Source of the DNA: CAVWGP01 sp963754645
GTDB lineage: Bacteria > Pseudomonadota > Alphaproteobacteria > Bin65
Direction: 5' to 3'
Assembly (NCBI GenBank): GCA_963754645.1
Contig: CAVWGP010000003.1
Span: 1 to 47,315 of the forward strand
Length of the DNA stretch: 47,315 nt
Positions 1-8,315 of the stretch are shown one piece after another (within the stretch, counting starts at the first letter, position 1; every line of letters begins with the position of its first letter). The translations under genes and the position numbers were made by a program. The notes below the pieces were generated by a model, which saw nothing but the letters and a program-made list of their open reading frames with translations, did no database searches and had not been told where the DNA came from.

Positions 1-15
1 TATCGAACTACGCGC

Positions 16-37
16 TGTGCCTACCGCAAATTCATCC
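16..37 (+). repeat. Left terminal inverted repeat of the IS481-like element
   Basis: Begins TGTGCCTACCGCAAATTC. Paired with the right end at 1090-1112. The transposase stop codon (32-34) lies inside it. A near copy is the right end (read inward) of the miniature element at 47292-47314. Confidence 0.8.
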
Positions 38-1048
38 GCGGGCATATTGATGGTGGAGGCCGCCGAGGAGTGGCCGCCGGGTGATGCGTCCTTCGTGCTG
101 GATCGGCCGCCGGACCGGAGCATCCTTTGCCAAAGACAAATGAGTGCGGCTGCCGTTGTAGTAGTCGGCGTACTTCTTGAGGATCCGTCGAAGATGCGTC
201 TCTCCGAATGCGACGAGGTGGTCGACGCACTCGCGACGGATCGAGCCAATCAGCCGTTCGGCAAACGCATTCTGCCAAGGGGATCGAGCGGCAATCGGCC
301 GGTCACGGATCCCCATTGCGTGAAGGCGCCGCTTGAAGGCATGGCCGTACGCACCGTCGCGATCACGGATCAGGTATTTCGGCGCCCGATCCCATGGGAA
401 CGCCTCGGTGACTTGCCGAGCAATCCATTCGGCGGTGGGATGCGCCGTGACATTGATCGTGAAGAGCAGTCTGCGATCGATGCCGACGATGACCAGCGCA
501 AAGAGCATGCGTAGATCGACCGTCGGGACAACGAACATGTCGATTGCTGCAATACCCTCCGCATGGTTGCGGAGGAACGTCTTCCAGCTTTGCGACGGCG
601 GCCAGCGTCGTTTTGCCATGTACTTGGCAACCGTGGACTGCGCGACCTCAAAGCCAAGCTTCAGGAGCTCGCCGTGAATCCGCGGGGCGCCCCAAAGCGG
701 GTTGTCGAGGCTCATCTCGCGAATGAGCCGGCGAAGCTCGAGCGGCGCCTTTGGGCGGCCCCAACGTGGCCGTGATCGCCAACGCCAATAGGCCCGGAAC
801 CCCGCCCGATGCCATCGCACGATCGTCTCAGGTCGGATGACCGTGACGGCGCGGACGACGGATGGAAATACCCGATAGATCCAAACGAAAAGCAGGCGAT
901 CCAGGCCGTTCAGCGCGAGGCGCTTGGGCATCTGCCGGCGAAGTATGCCTAACTGATGGCGGAGGACGAGGATCTCAGCCTCAAGCCGAGCCCGTGACTT
1001 GAACCGCGTCGCAATCAGGCCGAACAGCAGGCCAACAAGATGCAGCAT
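32..1048 (-). CDS. IS481/IS3-like DDE transposase (integrase core)
   Basis: 338 aa, ATG start. An N-terminal helical region (about 1-110) contains the segment EILVLRHQLGILRRQ. The integrase-core catalytic domain follows at about 160-310: first Asp at D170 (AIDMF), second in IRDRDGAYG (D229 or D231), and Glu at E264 (NAFAERLIG), which gives roughly D-35-E spacing. It also has the usual SPWQNAFAERL and HLSLAKDAP segments. It should cut and join the ends of its own element. No frameshift or stop is visible, so it looks intact. It is the only gene of the element and fills it almost end to end. Confidence 0.88.
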   Translation of the reverse strand: MLHLVGLLFGLIATRFKSRARLEAEILVLRHQLGILRRQMPKRLALNGLDRLLFVWIYRVFPSVVRAVTVIRPETIVRWHRAGFRAYWRWRSRPRWGRPKAPLELRRLIREMSLDNPLWGAPRIHGELLKLGFEVAQSTVAKYMAKRRWPPSQSWKTFLRNHAEGIAAIDMFVVPTVDLRMLFALVIVGIDRRLLFTINVTAHPTAEWIARQVTEAFPWDRAPKYLIRDRDGAYGHAFKRRLHAMGIRDRPIAARSPWQNAFAERLIGSIRRECVDHLVAFGETHLRRILKKYADYYNGSRTHLSLAKDAPVRRPIQHEGRITRRPLLGGLHHQYARG

Positions 1049-1089
1049 CCCGATCGAAGCTTAACGACCAAAATCAATCTGTCCACGTC

Positions 1090-1112
1090 GAATCCAATTC
1101 TCGGTAGGCACA
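1090..1112 (-). repeat. Right terminal inverted repeat of the IS481-like element
   Basis: Ends CTCGGTAGGCACA at 1112. Read inward it starts TGTGCCTACCGAGAATTG. It differs at only two of 23 positions from the left end of the miniature element at 47165-47187. Confidence 0.8.
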
Positions 1113-1116
1113 GCGC

Positions 1117-2358
1117 GAAGAAGTGGAACTCGACATTGAAGGGCATCTCTGCCCGTGCTGCGGCAGCGCGCTCCATGCGATCGGCGAGACGGTCAGCGCG
1201 ATGCTCGATTTTGTGCCGGCGCGACTTCGCGTGCTGCGCATCCGCCGCCCCAAGTATGGCTGCCGCGCCTGCGGCACGATCCACCAGGCCGCGGCACCCG
1301 AGCGGCCCATCGCCAAGGGACTGGCGAGCCCGGGCCTGCTGGCGCATGTGCTGGTCAGTAAATACTGCGATCACACGCCGCTCTATCGTCAGACCCAGAT
1401 CTTCGCTCGGTCCGGCGTCGAGATCGAACGGTCGACGTTAGCCAACTGGGTGGGTGGGGCATGCTGGTGGCTGGAGCCGCTTCAGGCGCGGCTCGCCGGC
1501 CATGTGTTCGCCTCGAGCAAGCTCTTCGCGGACGACACGCCAATCCCTGTCCTCGCGGCCGCTGCACGCGCCGATCCCGGCCGCGGCCGCACCAAGACGG
1601 GGCGACTCTGGGTCTATGCTCGAGACGATCGGCCTTGGACCGGACCCGATCCGCCGGCGGCCGTCTACTTCTACAGTCCCGACCGCAAGGCCGATCGCCC
1701 CGCCTCGCATCTTGATGGATTCCACGGTGTCCTTCAGGTCGATGGCTATGCCGGGTTCGAGCGGCTGACCGCGCGCGGCAACATCGTTCTAGCTGCCTGT
1801 TGGGCGCACGCCCGGCGGAAGTTCTACGATGTGCACCAGGCGACAAGCTCGCCGATCGCGGCCGAAGCGCTCCGCCAAATCGCCGAGCTGTATGCGATCG
1901 AGGATGGCATCCGTGGCTGCTCCGCCGAGGAGCGTCAGCAGATTCGGAACCTGCAGTCGCGGCTTCTGGTCGATGCCTTGAGGCCGTGGCTCGAGCTGGA
2001 GCTGGGTCGCGTTCCGGCACGCGGCAGCCTGGCCGAGGCGATCCGCTATGCGCTCGCGCGCTGGCCCGCCCTCTGCCGCTTCCTCGCTGATGGTCGTATC
2101 GAGCTAGACAACAACACGGTCGAGCGTGCAATCAGGCCCATTGCGCTCGGACGCAAGAACCATCTGTTTGCCGGCTCCGATGGCGGCGGCGAGCGCTGGG
2201 CCACCGTCTGCTCCCTCATCGCCACCGCGAAGCTCAACAACGTCGAGCCCTATGCTTACCTCAAGGACGTGCTCCAGCGCATGACCGACGGCCATCCCGT
2301 GAACCGTCTCGACGAGCTGCTCCCCTGGAACTGGGCGAAATCACGCGTCAAGCCCTGA
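1117..2358 (+). pseudogene. tnpC: IS66 transposase TnpC, 3' fragment (5' part cut off by an IS)
   Basis: About 414 codons remain, and the first possible start inside is the GTG at 1123. A family member is usually about 500 aa or more. The zinc-binding motif CPCCG is at the start of the fragment. Catalytic segments are visible: FADDTPIPVL, LQVDGYAGF and the Glu in LDNNTVERAIRP. The C-terminal KLNNVEPYAYLKDVL and LDELLPW segments are typical of TnpC. The N-terminal leucine-zipper part is missing because the IS481-like element is inserted. Bases 1-15 (codons Y-R-T-T-R) continue in frame into base 1117 once the element and one GCGC copy are removed, so the gene was intact before that event. It is probably inactive now. 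Confidence 0.85.
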
Positions 2359-2394
2359 CCGACGTGCAACGGCGCGACGCTTACCGGATAGGCG

Positions 2395-2796
2395 CTATCG
2401 ACCCGTCACGACCGCCGTCGCCTCGAGTTCGATCTTGGCGCCTTCATCGAGCAGCGCCGTCACGAAGACCATGGTCATGGCGGGGAAATGCTTGCCCATG
2501 ATCGCGCGCCACGCGCGGCCGATATTCTTTCGCGCGGCAAGGTACTCGGGCTTGCTGGTGCAATAGGCCGTCATGCGGCAAATGTGCTCGGTCTTGCCGC
2601 CGGCCTCAGCCAATACAACGAGAATGTTGCGCAGGGCCTGCTCAAACTGGCCCGCCATGTCGTCGGTATGGAATCTCTGCTGCGCGTCCCAGCCGATCTG
2701 GCCGGCGATGAAAACGATGCGGCCGTCCTTTGCGACAACGCCGTTCGCGTAGCCGATCGGCGGCGCCCAGCCGGATGGATGAAGCATTTCGTGCAT
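2395..2796 (-). CDS. RidA/YjgF/YER057c-family protein
   Basis: 133 aa from the ATG at 2796, which has a TTGGAG stretch upstream and lies 4 bases after the stop of the ferritin-like gene. An upstream ATG at 2832 would overlap that gene. The family fold is clear: FIAGQIGWD, the Q-FEQALRNILVVLAEAGG helix, and MTMVFVTALLDEGAKIELEATAVV at the C-terminus. RidA proteins hydrolyse reactive enamine/imine intermediates; many relatives have other or unknown substrates. The usual deaminase Arg appears replaced or shifted (PAMTMVFV where Rx-V is common), so imine deaminase activity is uncertain. It is the last gene of the leftward korA-korB-ferritin-like-ridA operon. The stop is 10 bases from the IS66 end, so its terminator may have been displaced. 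Confidence 0.82.
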   Translation of the reverse strand: MHEMLHPSGWAPPIGYANGVVAKDGRIVFIAGQIGWDAQQRFHTDDMAGQFEQALRNILVVLAEAGGKTEHICRMTAYCTSKPEYLAARKNIGRAWRAIMGKHFPAMTMVFVTALLDEGAKIELEATAVVTGR

Positions 2797-2800
2797 GGTG

Positions 2801-3370
2801 TCACTCCAAGCTGTTGGGCGGATCTGGATCATCGGCCCAGTTCGCGGTTGGTTTGGGGTATTTCGCCAGCCAGGACTTGACGAGCGTCACATGGTGCCGC
2901 TCCTCGCGGGCCATGTCGAGACAGAGCCTGCGCACGGCCTTGTCCTTGGTGCGGCGCGCGAGGTCGACGAAGCATTGAACGGCGTTGCGCTCGGCCTTGA
3001 GGGCCAGCATGAGCGCATGATGCGGTGTCATCAGATAGTGCGCATCGGCGAGCGACGCCGTCTCCGGCAGCTCGGCGCCCGGCCAAAGCCGTGTCAATGG
3101 TAGACGGTCCGCTGGCCGCAGCGGCCGCCACTGTTCGGCATGCGCCGATTCGATCTCCGCGAGGCGGCGAAAAAGGCTGGCGACTTCTGAATTGTTGTGC
3201 GCGTCCATTTGGCGCGCGAGTTCGACATATCGTTCGGCTGCTTCGGTTTCGATGGCGTGGATGAAACCGCGCAATTGCTCCTTGTCGAACGCGATGTCCA
3301 CGCCGCCCGGATGGGCGACGACCTTCGCATGCCGCCCCGCCGTGGACTTTCGCTGTCGCAGCCCGGTCAT
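2801..3370 (-). CDS. Ferritin-like/rubrerythrin-type di-iron protein
   Basis: 189 aa, starting at the ATG at 3370 that overlaps the korB stop (ATGA), which implies translational coupling. A four-helix ferritin-like arrangement is suggested by two Glu plus ExxH pairs: ETEAAERY (about 41-48) with EIESAH (about 72-77), and LKAERNAV (about 124-131) with REERHH (about 155-160). These are the usual ligands of a carboxylate-bridged di-iron site. There is no C-terminal rubredoxin CxxC pair, so it is not a full rubrerythrin. I infer a role in handling oxygen or peroxide close to the oxygen-labile KorAB and benzoyl-CoA reductase; the sequence does not show this directly. Confidence 0.72.
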   Translation of the reverse strand: MTGLRQRKSTAGRHAKVVAHPGGVDIAFDKEQLRGFIHAIETEAAERYVELARQMDAHNNSEVASLFRRLAEIESAHAEQWRPLRPADRLPLTRLWPGAELPETASLADAHYLMTPHHALMLALKAERNAVQCFVDLARRTKDKAVRRLCLDMAREERHHVTLVKSWLAKYPKPTANWADDPDPPNSLE

Positions 3371-4219
3371 AGCTCGAATTCCTTTTCCAAAAGTGCGGCG
3401 TCGGCCATGGCGCCGCCGGCAAAGCTGCCGATCTTCGGCTGAAATGGCGCGCGATCGCCGGCATAGAGGACGCCGAGATTGAACCCGTCGTCGGTCATGA
3501 GCCGGCGCGCCGCGCGGGCCGGATCGCCGGTCTGTGACACGACGGCAGGGCGCACCATCTTGGCCCAGTTGCGCTGATCGGGACGAAACGTAACGCACGG
3601 GCTCAGTATCTCGACGAATGAGAAACCGGGATGACTGATAGCGGCAACGATGAGCTTGGCGGTGCCGTTGGGGTCGCCGGAAAAGCCGCGGGCGATGAAA
3701 TTGGCGCCCGAGGCGAGCGCAATGACCAATGGATTGAACGGACGCAAGCCGCTGCCGCCGGGCGAGAGCGCATTGTCCCAATCGGGCTCCGTCGTGGGCG
3801 ACGGCTGGCCCTTGGTCATGCCGTAGACGCGATTGTCCATGACGATGTAGGTGAGATCGATGTTGCGGCGCGCGGCATGCAGAAAATGATTGCCGCCGAT
3901 CGAGAAGCCGTCGCCATCTCCGCTGGCCACGAGCACGGTCAAATCGGGCCGCGCCACTTTGAGCCCGGTGGCGAGCGCCAGCGAACGGCCATGGACGCCG
4001 TGGAATCCGTAGCAATTGGTGTACGCCGGAATGCGCGAAGAGCAGCCGATGCCGCTCACGACCGCGACGTTCTCGGGCGCAAGGCCGAGCTCGGCCAGCG
4101 CCTTGGTGATGGAGAGCAAGACCGAGTAATCGCCGCAGCCCGGGCACCAGACCGGTTTGGTGTCCGACTTGTAGTCATTCGCAGCCCGCGCCGGCCTTGT
4201 TGATTCGACGGAGATTCAT
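3367..4219 (-). CDS. korB: 2-oxoacid:ferredoxin oxidoreductase beta subunit, with an anomalous start
   Basis: TPP-binding beta subunit that pairs with KorA to oxidise a 2-oxoacid (2-oxoglutarate in Thauera) to the acyl-CoA and reduce ferredoxin. Visible are the [4Fe-4S] motif WCPGCGDY, the TPP region GDGDGFSIGGNHF, MDNRVYGMTKGQ and a later Cys in SPCVTF. The ATG at 4219 has a good GGGAGCG site but its frame hits TGA at 4177-4175. The conserved frame (ISVESTRPARAANDYKSDTK then WCPGCG) opens directly after another TGA and has no ATG, GTG or TTG until a TTG at 4119, which would delete the CPGC motif. One extra base between 4216 and 4175, for example after the ATG, explains this. An ATC start at 4215 is the alternative. 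The start is therefore unresolved. It overlaps the ferritin-like gene by 4 bases. Confidence 0.82.
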
Positions 4220-4230
4220 GGATCGCTCCC

Positions 4231-5952
4231 TCAGGCGAGACGCGTGGCGATTTCATTGGGCCGGAACAGCAGCGGCCCCGGACGGCAGAACGCGTCGACC
4301 TGCTCCGGCAATTCGTAGTGCGCGCGCAGATACCGATGGAATTGGCCTGAATGGCTTTGCTCGACAACCAGAATGCGCCGGACTCCTTCCAAGGCCGCAG
4401 CCATCCGTTCGGGCTGTGTCGGTAGAATAAGCCTGGGCGCGATGAGCTTGATGGCGCGGCCGGCGGCGCGCAGGCGACGGATCGCTTCGCGAACCGCGCC
4501 GGTCGTCGATCCCCAGGTGATGACCGCGGTGTCGCCGTCCCCTTCGATTTCCGCCCAGTCGTTTCCGTAGTCGTGACGCTCCAGCTTGTCGCTGCGCTTG
4601 TCGAGCTGCGCGTTGTGATCGCTGGCCTGGCTCGACGGCGTACCGCGCGCACTGTGCTCGAGGCCGTCGGCGGTGTATTGGCAACCGGGCGTGCCCGGCA
4701 AAGCCATGGGCGAGACGCCGTCATTGGTCAACGCGTAGCGCGCGTAGCTCTTGCCATTGCCGCGAGCGACAGCTCGCGCACCGATATAACCGCGGTTTTT
4801 CGGTCGGTCGATGACCGCCCGCGCCTGTCCGATGAATTGATCCGAAAGAACGATGGCCGGCGCTTGCAGCTTCTCTGCCAAGCTTACGGCCCATTGCGTG
4901 GCATGCAAACAATCGGCAACCGAGATCGGCGCTATGACGATATGCGGCGCGTCGCCGTGTAACCCATAAACCGCAAGATTGAGATCTGCCTGTTCCGATT
5001 TCGTCGGAATGCCCGTCGAAGGCCCGCCGCGCATCACGTTGACGATAACAATCGGAACTTCCGCGGCGACCGAAAGTCCGATCGATTCGGTCATCAGCGA
5101 CAGACCTGGGCCTGACGTAGCGGTCAGCGCCGGCGCGCCGCCAAACGAGGCGCCGATCGCCATGTTGATCGACGCCAGCTCGTCTTCCGCCTGCACGAGC
5201 ACGCCGCCGACTTTCGGCAGGGCCGTTGCCATCCATTCCAAAATCTCGGTGGCAGGCGTGATCGGATAGGCGGCGACGAAGCGGATTCCGCCGCGGATTG
5301 CCCCCAGTCCCGCGGCATGATTGCCGTTGATGGCCCAGCGTGGCTCGGTCGCCGATTTCACCGGTGCGAGCCCCGCGCAAGATGTCGGCAATCCGGCGGC
5401 GCGCGCGACGCCAAGCTTGATCGCCGCCATGCTCGCCTTGAGCGCCGCTTCGTCTTTCTTCTTGAGCGACTTGGCGACGACGGCCGTTACGGTCTCGGCG
5501 GGAATGCCGATCAGCGCCGCGACCGCACCGAGCGCGACCATATTGACGCGCCCGCCTGGCACGGCCTTCGCGATCTCCTTGAACGGAAACTCGACGACGC
5601 GGGCACCCTTCGCCGCGATCGCCTCCGGAATGGCGCCGGCCGCCGGATCGGCGAGAATGACGCTGTCGGGCCCGAGCGGGATTTCCGCCGCGAAGCGCTG
5701 GACATTTTCCCAATCGAGGGCTGCGAGGATATCGAAACGGTCGTCGTGCGCTTCGATCGGCTCGGGCGCTATGCGGATGAGCGCGGCTGCCTCGCCACCC
5801 CTGATCTGGGGGCCGACCGACCGGGTCATAAGTCCGTAGAAACCGGCGGCCGCCGCCGCATCGAGCAGCATGCTGCCCGCGGTCATCGCGCCGGCGCCGC
5901 CGCTGCCGCAGACCGCCACCGAAATCGAGGAAAATTCACCGCTGTTCCTCAT
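4231..5952 (-). CDS. korA: 2-oxoacid:ferredoxin oxidoreductase, fused gamma-alpha subunit
   Basis: 573 aa. Residues about 10-180 form the gamma domain (CGSGGAGAMTAGSMLLDAAA, GPQIRGGEAAALIRI). Residues about 205-570 form the alpha domain (FVAAYPITPATEILEWMA, QAEDELASINMAIGASFGG, TSGPGLSLMTESIGL, GGPSTGIPTKSEQADL). This gamma-alpha fusion is the form found with benzoyl-CoA reductase in Thauera, where the enzyme regenerates reduced ferredoxin from 2-oxoglutarate. It is the first gene of the leftward operon and is divergent from had. The stop is 11 bases before the ATG proposed for korB. The 2-oxoacid specificity cannot be read from sequence; 2-oxoglutarate is inferred from context. Confidence 0.9.
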   Translation of the reverse strand: MRNSGEFSSISVAVCGSGGAGAMTAGSMLLDAAAAAGFYGLMTRSVGPQIRGGEAAALIRIAPEPIEAHDDRFDILAALDWENVQRFAAEIPLGPDSVILADPAAGAIPEAIAAKGARVVEFPFKEIAKAVPGGRVNMVALGAVAALIGIPAETVTAVVAKSLKKKDEAALKASMAAIKLGVARAAGLPTSCAGLAPVKSATEPRWAINGNHAAGLGAIRGGIRFVAAYPITPATEILEWMATALPKVGGVLVQAEDELASINMAIGASFGGAPALTATSGPGLSLMTESIGLSVAAEVPIVIVNVMRGGPSTGIPTKSEQADLNLAVYGLHGDAPHIVIAPISVADCLHATQWAVSLAEKLQAPAIVLSDQFIGQARAVIDRPKNRGYIGARAVARGNGKSYARYALTNDGVSPMALPGTPGCQYTADGLEHSARGTPSSQASDHNAQLDKRSDKLERHDYGNDWAEIEGDGDTAVITWGSTTGAVREAIRRLRAAGRAIKLIAPRLILPTQPERMAAALEGVRRILVVEQSHSGQFHRYLRAHYELPEQVDAFCRPGPLLFRPNEIATRLA

Positions 5953-6087
5953 TGTCGCACCCTCATTAGCGCCTTAACTCGAAATACGCATTCTGATACT
6001 GAATTAAATACGTAAACGCGTACCGATTTGCATATTACTGACGAACCGGTGCTGCGTCAAGCAAGGAATGCCGCGACGGAGGACCGC
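5953..6087. promoter_or_regulatory. Divergent korA/had control region
   Basis: This 135-bp AT-richer gap must hold promoters for the leftward kor operon and the rightward bcr operon. It contains a near-perfect palindrome at 6009-6022 (TACGTAAACGCGTA; arms TACG...CGTA) and a direct repeat AAATACG at 5982-5988 and 6006-6012. No TTGAT-N4-ATCAA box is visible here, unlike the nar and cco promoters. I infer an operator for a pathway-specific regulator encoded outside the window. No convincing -35/-10 pair could be assigned. Confidence 0.4.
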
Positions 6088-7173
6088 ATGGTTCACTCCT
6101 TAAATTCCCACCGCTGGATGATGACGGCGCCGGGCGCGCCGCTGATCAAGGCGGCTTTCGATCTCAAGGCCCCCGGCGCGGGCGAGGTGATCGTCGAGAT
6201 CGCCGGCTGCGGCCTGTGTCACACCGATCTCGGCTACTACTACGATGGCGTGCGGACCAACGCGGAGCTGCCCTTGGCGCTCGGTCATGAGATCAGCGGC
6301 CGCGTTATCGCCGCCGGCGCCGGCGCCCAGCCCTGGGTCGGCAAGGCCGTGATCGTCCCGGCCGTGCTGCCGTGCGGGGATTGCGATCTCTGCCGGCGCG
6401 GGCGGGGCAGCATCTGCCGAAACCAAAAAATGCCCGGCAACGACATTCAGGGCGGATTTGCCACACATATATATGCGCCGGTACGCGGCCTCTGCCCGGT
6501 CGATGACGCGCGGCTGGCTGCATCGGGTTTGGGCCTTGCCGATCTCGCCGTGGTCGCCGATGCCATGACGACGCCGTTCCAAGCGGCGACGCGTGCCGGC
6601 GTCAAGTCGGGCGATCTTGTCATCGTTGTCGGCGTCGGCGGCGTGGGTGGCTATGCGGTGCAGATTGCCGACGCCCTCGGCGCAATAGTCATCGCGATTG
6701 ACGTTGACGCCGAGAAGCTCGGCGTTATGGCCCAACACGGCGCCGCGCTCACGCTCAATGCGCGCGAAATGGACGGTCGCGCGCTGAAACAGGCCGTCGC
6801 CGCATTCGCCAAGCAGCGCGGTCTTTCGTCCTACGAATGGGTCATCTTCGAATGCTCCGGCACGCCAGCCGGACAGACGACGGCCTACAACCTTCTCGTG
6901 CACGGCGCGACGCTCTGCGTCGTCGGCTTCACCATGGCGAAAGTCGAGCTGCGCCTGTCGAATCTCATGGCGTTCGATGCCCGCGCCATCGGCAACTGGG
7001 GCTGCCCGCCCGAGCTCTATCCCGCGACGGTCGATCTCGTCCTGACGGGGCGGGTCAAGGTCGCGCCCTTCGTCCGCCGCCTGCCGCTCGACGACATCAA
7101 TCGGATTTTCGCCGACGCGCATGCCCACAAGTTTCGCGAGCGCCCCGTGCTCGTTCCCGCCACCGTTCACTGA
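6088..7173 (+). CDS. had: 6-hydroxycyclohex-1-ene-1-carbonyl-CoA dehydrogenase
   Basis: 361 aa from the ATG at 6088, preceded by GGAGGA at 6078-6083. An upstream in-frame TTG at 6028 has no such site. It is a zinc-dependent medium-chain dehydrogenase: catalytic zinc residues C41, H67 and E68 (CGLCHTD, GHEISG), structural zinc C96, C99, C102 and C110, and the Rossmann GVGGVGG motif at about 181-187. It oxidises the hydroxyl of 6-hydroxycyclohex-1-ene-1-carbonyl-CoA to the 6-oxo compound with NAD+, the step after Dch in the Thauera-type benzoyl-CoA path. The assignment to Had rather than another alcohol dehydrogenase rests on its place between korA and oah/dch/bcr. Confidence 0.9.
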   Translation: MVHSLNSHRWMMTAPGAPLIKAAFDLKAPGAGEVIVEIAGCGLCHTDLGYYYDGVRTNAELPLALGHEISGRVIAAGAGAQPWVGKAVIVPAVLPCGDCDLCRRGRGSICRNQKMPGNDIQGGFATHIYAPVRGLCPVDDARLAASGLGLADLAVVADAMTTPFQAATRAGVKSGDLVIVVGVGGVGGYAVQIADALGAIVIAIDVDAEKLGVMAQHGAALTLNAREMDGRALKQAVAAFAKQRGLSSYEWVIFECSGTPAGQTTAYNLLVHGATLCVVGFTMAKVELRLSNLMAFDARAIGNWGCPPELYPATVDLVLTGRVKVAPFVRRLPLDDINRIFADAHAHKFRERPVLVPATVH

Positions 7174-7184
7174 GGAGCCGGATC

Positions 7185-8315
7185 ATGAACGCGCCCATGC
7201 CGAAACAAGATGCTCATGCGCTGGTCGATCACGATCTGGCGGCGCCAGGCACGATTCCCGGCGTACGCTACGAAAAGCGCCCGGCCCGAACGCCGGACGG
7301 CAAGATCGTCAATGGCCTGTTCAACGCCTGGATCTGGCTCGACAACCCGGCGCAATTCAATTCCTACACCACCGAGATGACCAAGGCGGTGATCGCGGCC
7401 TTTCGCGCCGCGAGCAATGCACGCGACGTCGTTGCCGTCGTCTTCACCGGCGCCGGCGACAAGGCGTTCTGCACCGGCGGCAACACCAAGGAATACGCCG
7501 AATACTACGCCGGCCGGCATCAGGAATACCGGCAGTATATGCGCCTGTTCAACGACATGGTGAGCGCCATCCTGGCTTGCGACAAGCCGGTCATCTGCCG
7601 CGTCAACGGCATGCGCATCGGCGGCGGGCAGGAAATCGGCATGGCTTGCGACTACACGGTCGCGCAGGATTTGGCGCGCTTCGGCCAGGCCGGTCCCAAG
7701 CACGGATCGGCGGCGATCGGCGGGGCGACCGATTTTCTACCCGTGCTCGTCGGCAACGAACGGGCGATCAAGTCGGGCACGCTGTGCGAGCATTGGTCGG
7801 CGCACAAGGCCTATCGGCTGGGCATGATCCTCAACGTCGTGCCGGCGCTGAAGATCGACGGTAAGTTCATCGCCAATCCGCTCGTCGTCACCGACCGCTA
7901 TTGCGACGAATACGGCCGCATCGTGCATGGCGATTACAAGACAGGCGCGGCGGCGGCCGAAGGCAAAGCGCTTATGGCGCGCGGCACAGTCGATCTCGCC
8001 ATGCTCGACCAGCGCGTCGAAGCGCTGTGCGCCAAATTGCTGCTCACCTTCCCGGAATGCCTGACCAAGAGCCTCGAAGAACTGCGCAAGCCGAAGCTCG
8101 ATGCCTGGAATCGCAACAAGGAGAACTCGCGGGCCTGGCTGGCGCTCAACATGATGGGCGAAGCGCGGGCCGGATTCCGCGCCTTCAACGAAGGCACGAA
8201 AGAAGATCGCGAGATCGATTTCGTGGCCCTGCGCCAAGTCTTGGCGCGCGGCGACGGTTGGAGCGAGGCCCTGACCGAAAGCCTGATGCCGGCCAATCGG
8301 AGGGCGGCCCCGTGA
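7185..8315 (+). CDS. oah: 6-oxocyclohex-1-ene-1-carbonyl-CoA hydrolase (ring opening)
   Basis: 376 aa, start ATG at 7185 after GAGGAGC, 11 bases from the had stop. Crotonase-fold enzyme with a longer sequence than ordinary hydratases. Typical segments are VVFTGAGDKAFCTGGNTKEY, the oxyanion region RVNGMRIGGGQEIGMACDY, and FGQAGPKHGSAAIGGATDF. It adds two waters to the 6-oxo-cyclohexene CoA ester and cleaves the ring to 3-hydroxypimelyl-CoA. This committed ring-opening enzyme is a marker for anaerobic aromatic degradation. Its stop overlaps the dch start (GTGA), so translation is probably coupled. Confidence 0.93.
   Translation: MNAPMPKQDAHALVDHDLAAPGTIPGVRYEKRPARTPDGKIVNGLFNAWIWLDNPAQFNSYTTEMTKAVIAAFRAASNARDVVAVVFTGAGDKAFCTGGNTKEYAEYYAGRHQEYRQYMRLFNDMVSAILACDKPVICRVNGMRIGGGQEIGMACDYTVAQDLARFGQAGPKHGSAAIGGATDFLPVLVGNERAIKSGTLCEHWSAHKAYRLGMILNVVPALKIDGKFIANPLVVTDRYCDEYGRIVHGDYKTGAAAAEGKALMARGTVDLAMLDQRVEALCAKLLLTFPECLTKSLEELRKPKLDAWNRNKENSRAWLALNMMGEARAGFRAFNEGTKEDREIDFVALRQVLARGDGWSEALTESLMPANRRAAP

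Larger units (their letters stand above)
16..1112 (-). mobile_element. IS481-like insertion sequence, complete
   Basis: A 1097-bp element with one transposase gene on the minus strand. Its ends are imperfect inverted repeats that start TGTGCCTACCG on the left and finish CGGTAGGCACA on the right. A GCGC direct repeat flanks it (12-15 and 1113-1116), a candidate 4-bp target duplication. The TGT...ACA ends, size and single DDE transposase fit the IS481/IS3 group; the family name is from general knowledge, not a database match. It interrupts an IS66 transposase gene: joining base 15 to base 1117 gives a continuous reading frame. Confidence 0.85.
1..2384 (+). mobile_element. IS66-family remnant, interrupted by the IS481-like element
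   Basis: Bases 1-15 and 1113-2384 belong to one IS66-type element. Only the 3' part of tnpC and the right end are inside the window. The right end is probably the GCGACGCTTAC stretch ending at 2384, 26 bases after the tnpC stop, as IS66 ends commonly finish CTTAC. The left part, with any tnpA/tnpB genes, would lie before base 1. The element stops 10 bases from the end of ridA. Confidence 0.65.

Noticed and set aside
2801..4147. 448-codon minus-strand open frame
   Set aside because: Only its last 189 codons are a gene (ferritin-like). The upstream part is the korB coding region read in a wrong frame.
4175..4180. Programmed +1 frameshift in korB (GAA TGA C, as in prfB)
   Set aside because: The slippery CTT codon and internal SD of prfB are missing, and Glu-tRNA would pair badly after the shift. 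An indel or rare start is simpler.
6028..6087. TTG start for had at 6028
   Set aside because: The ATG at 6088 has a GGAGGA site and gives the usual family length; the extra 20 residues overlap the control region.
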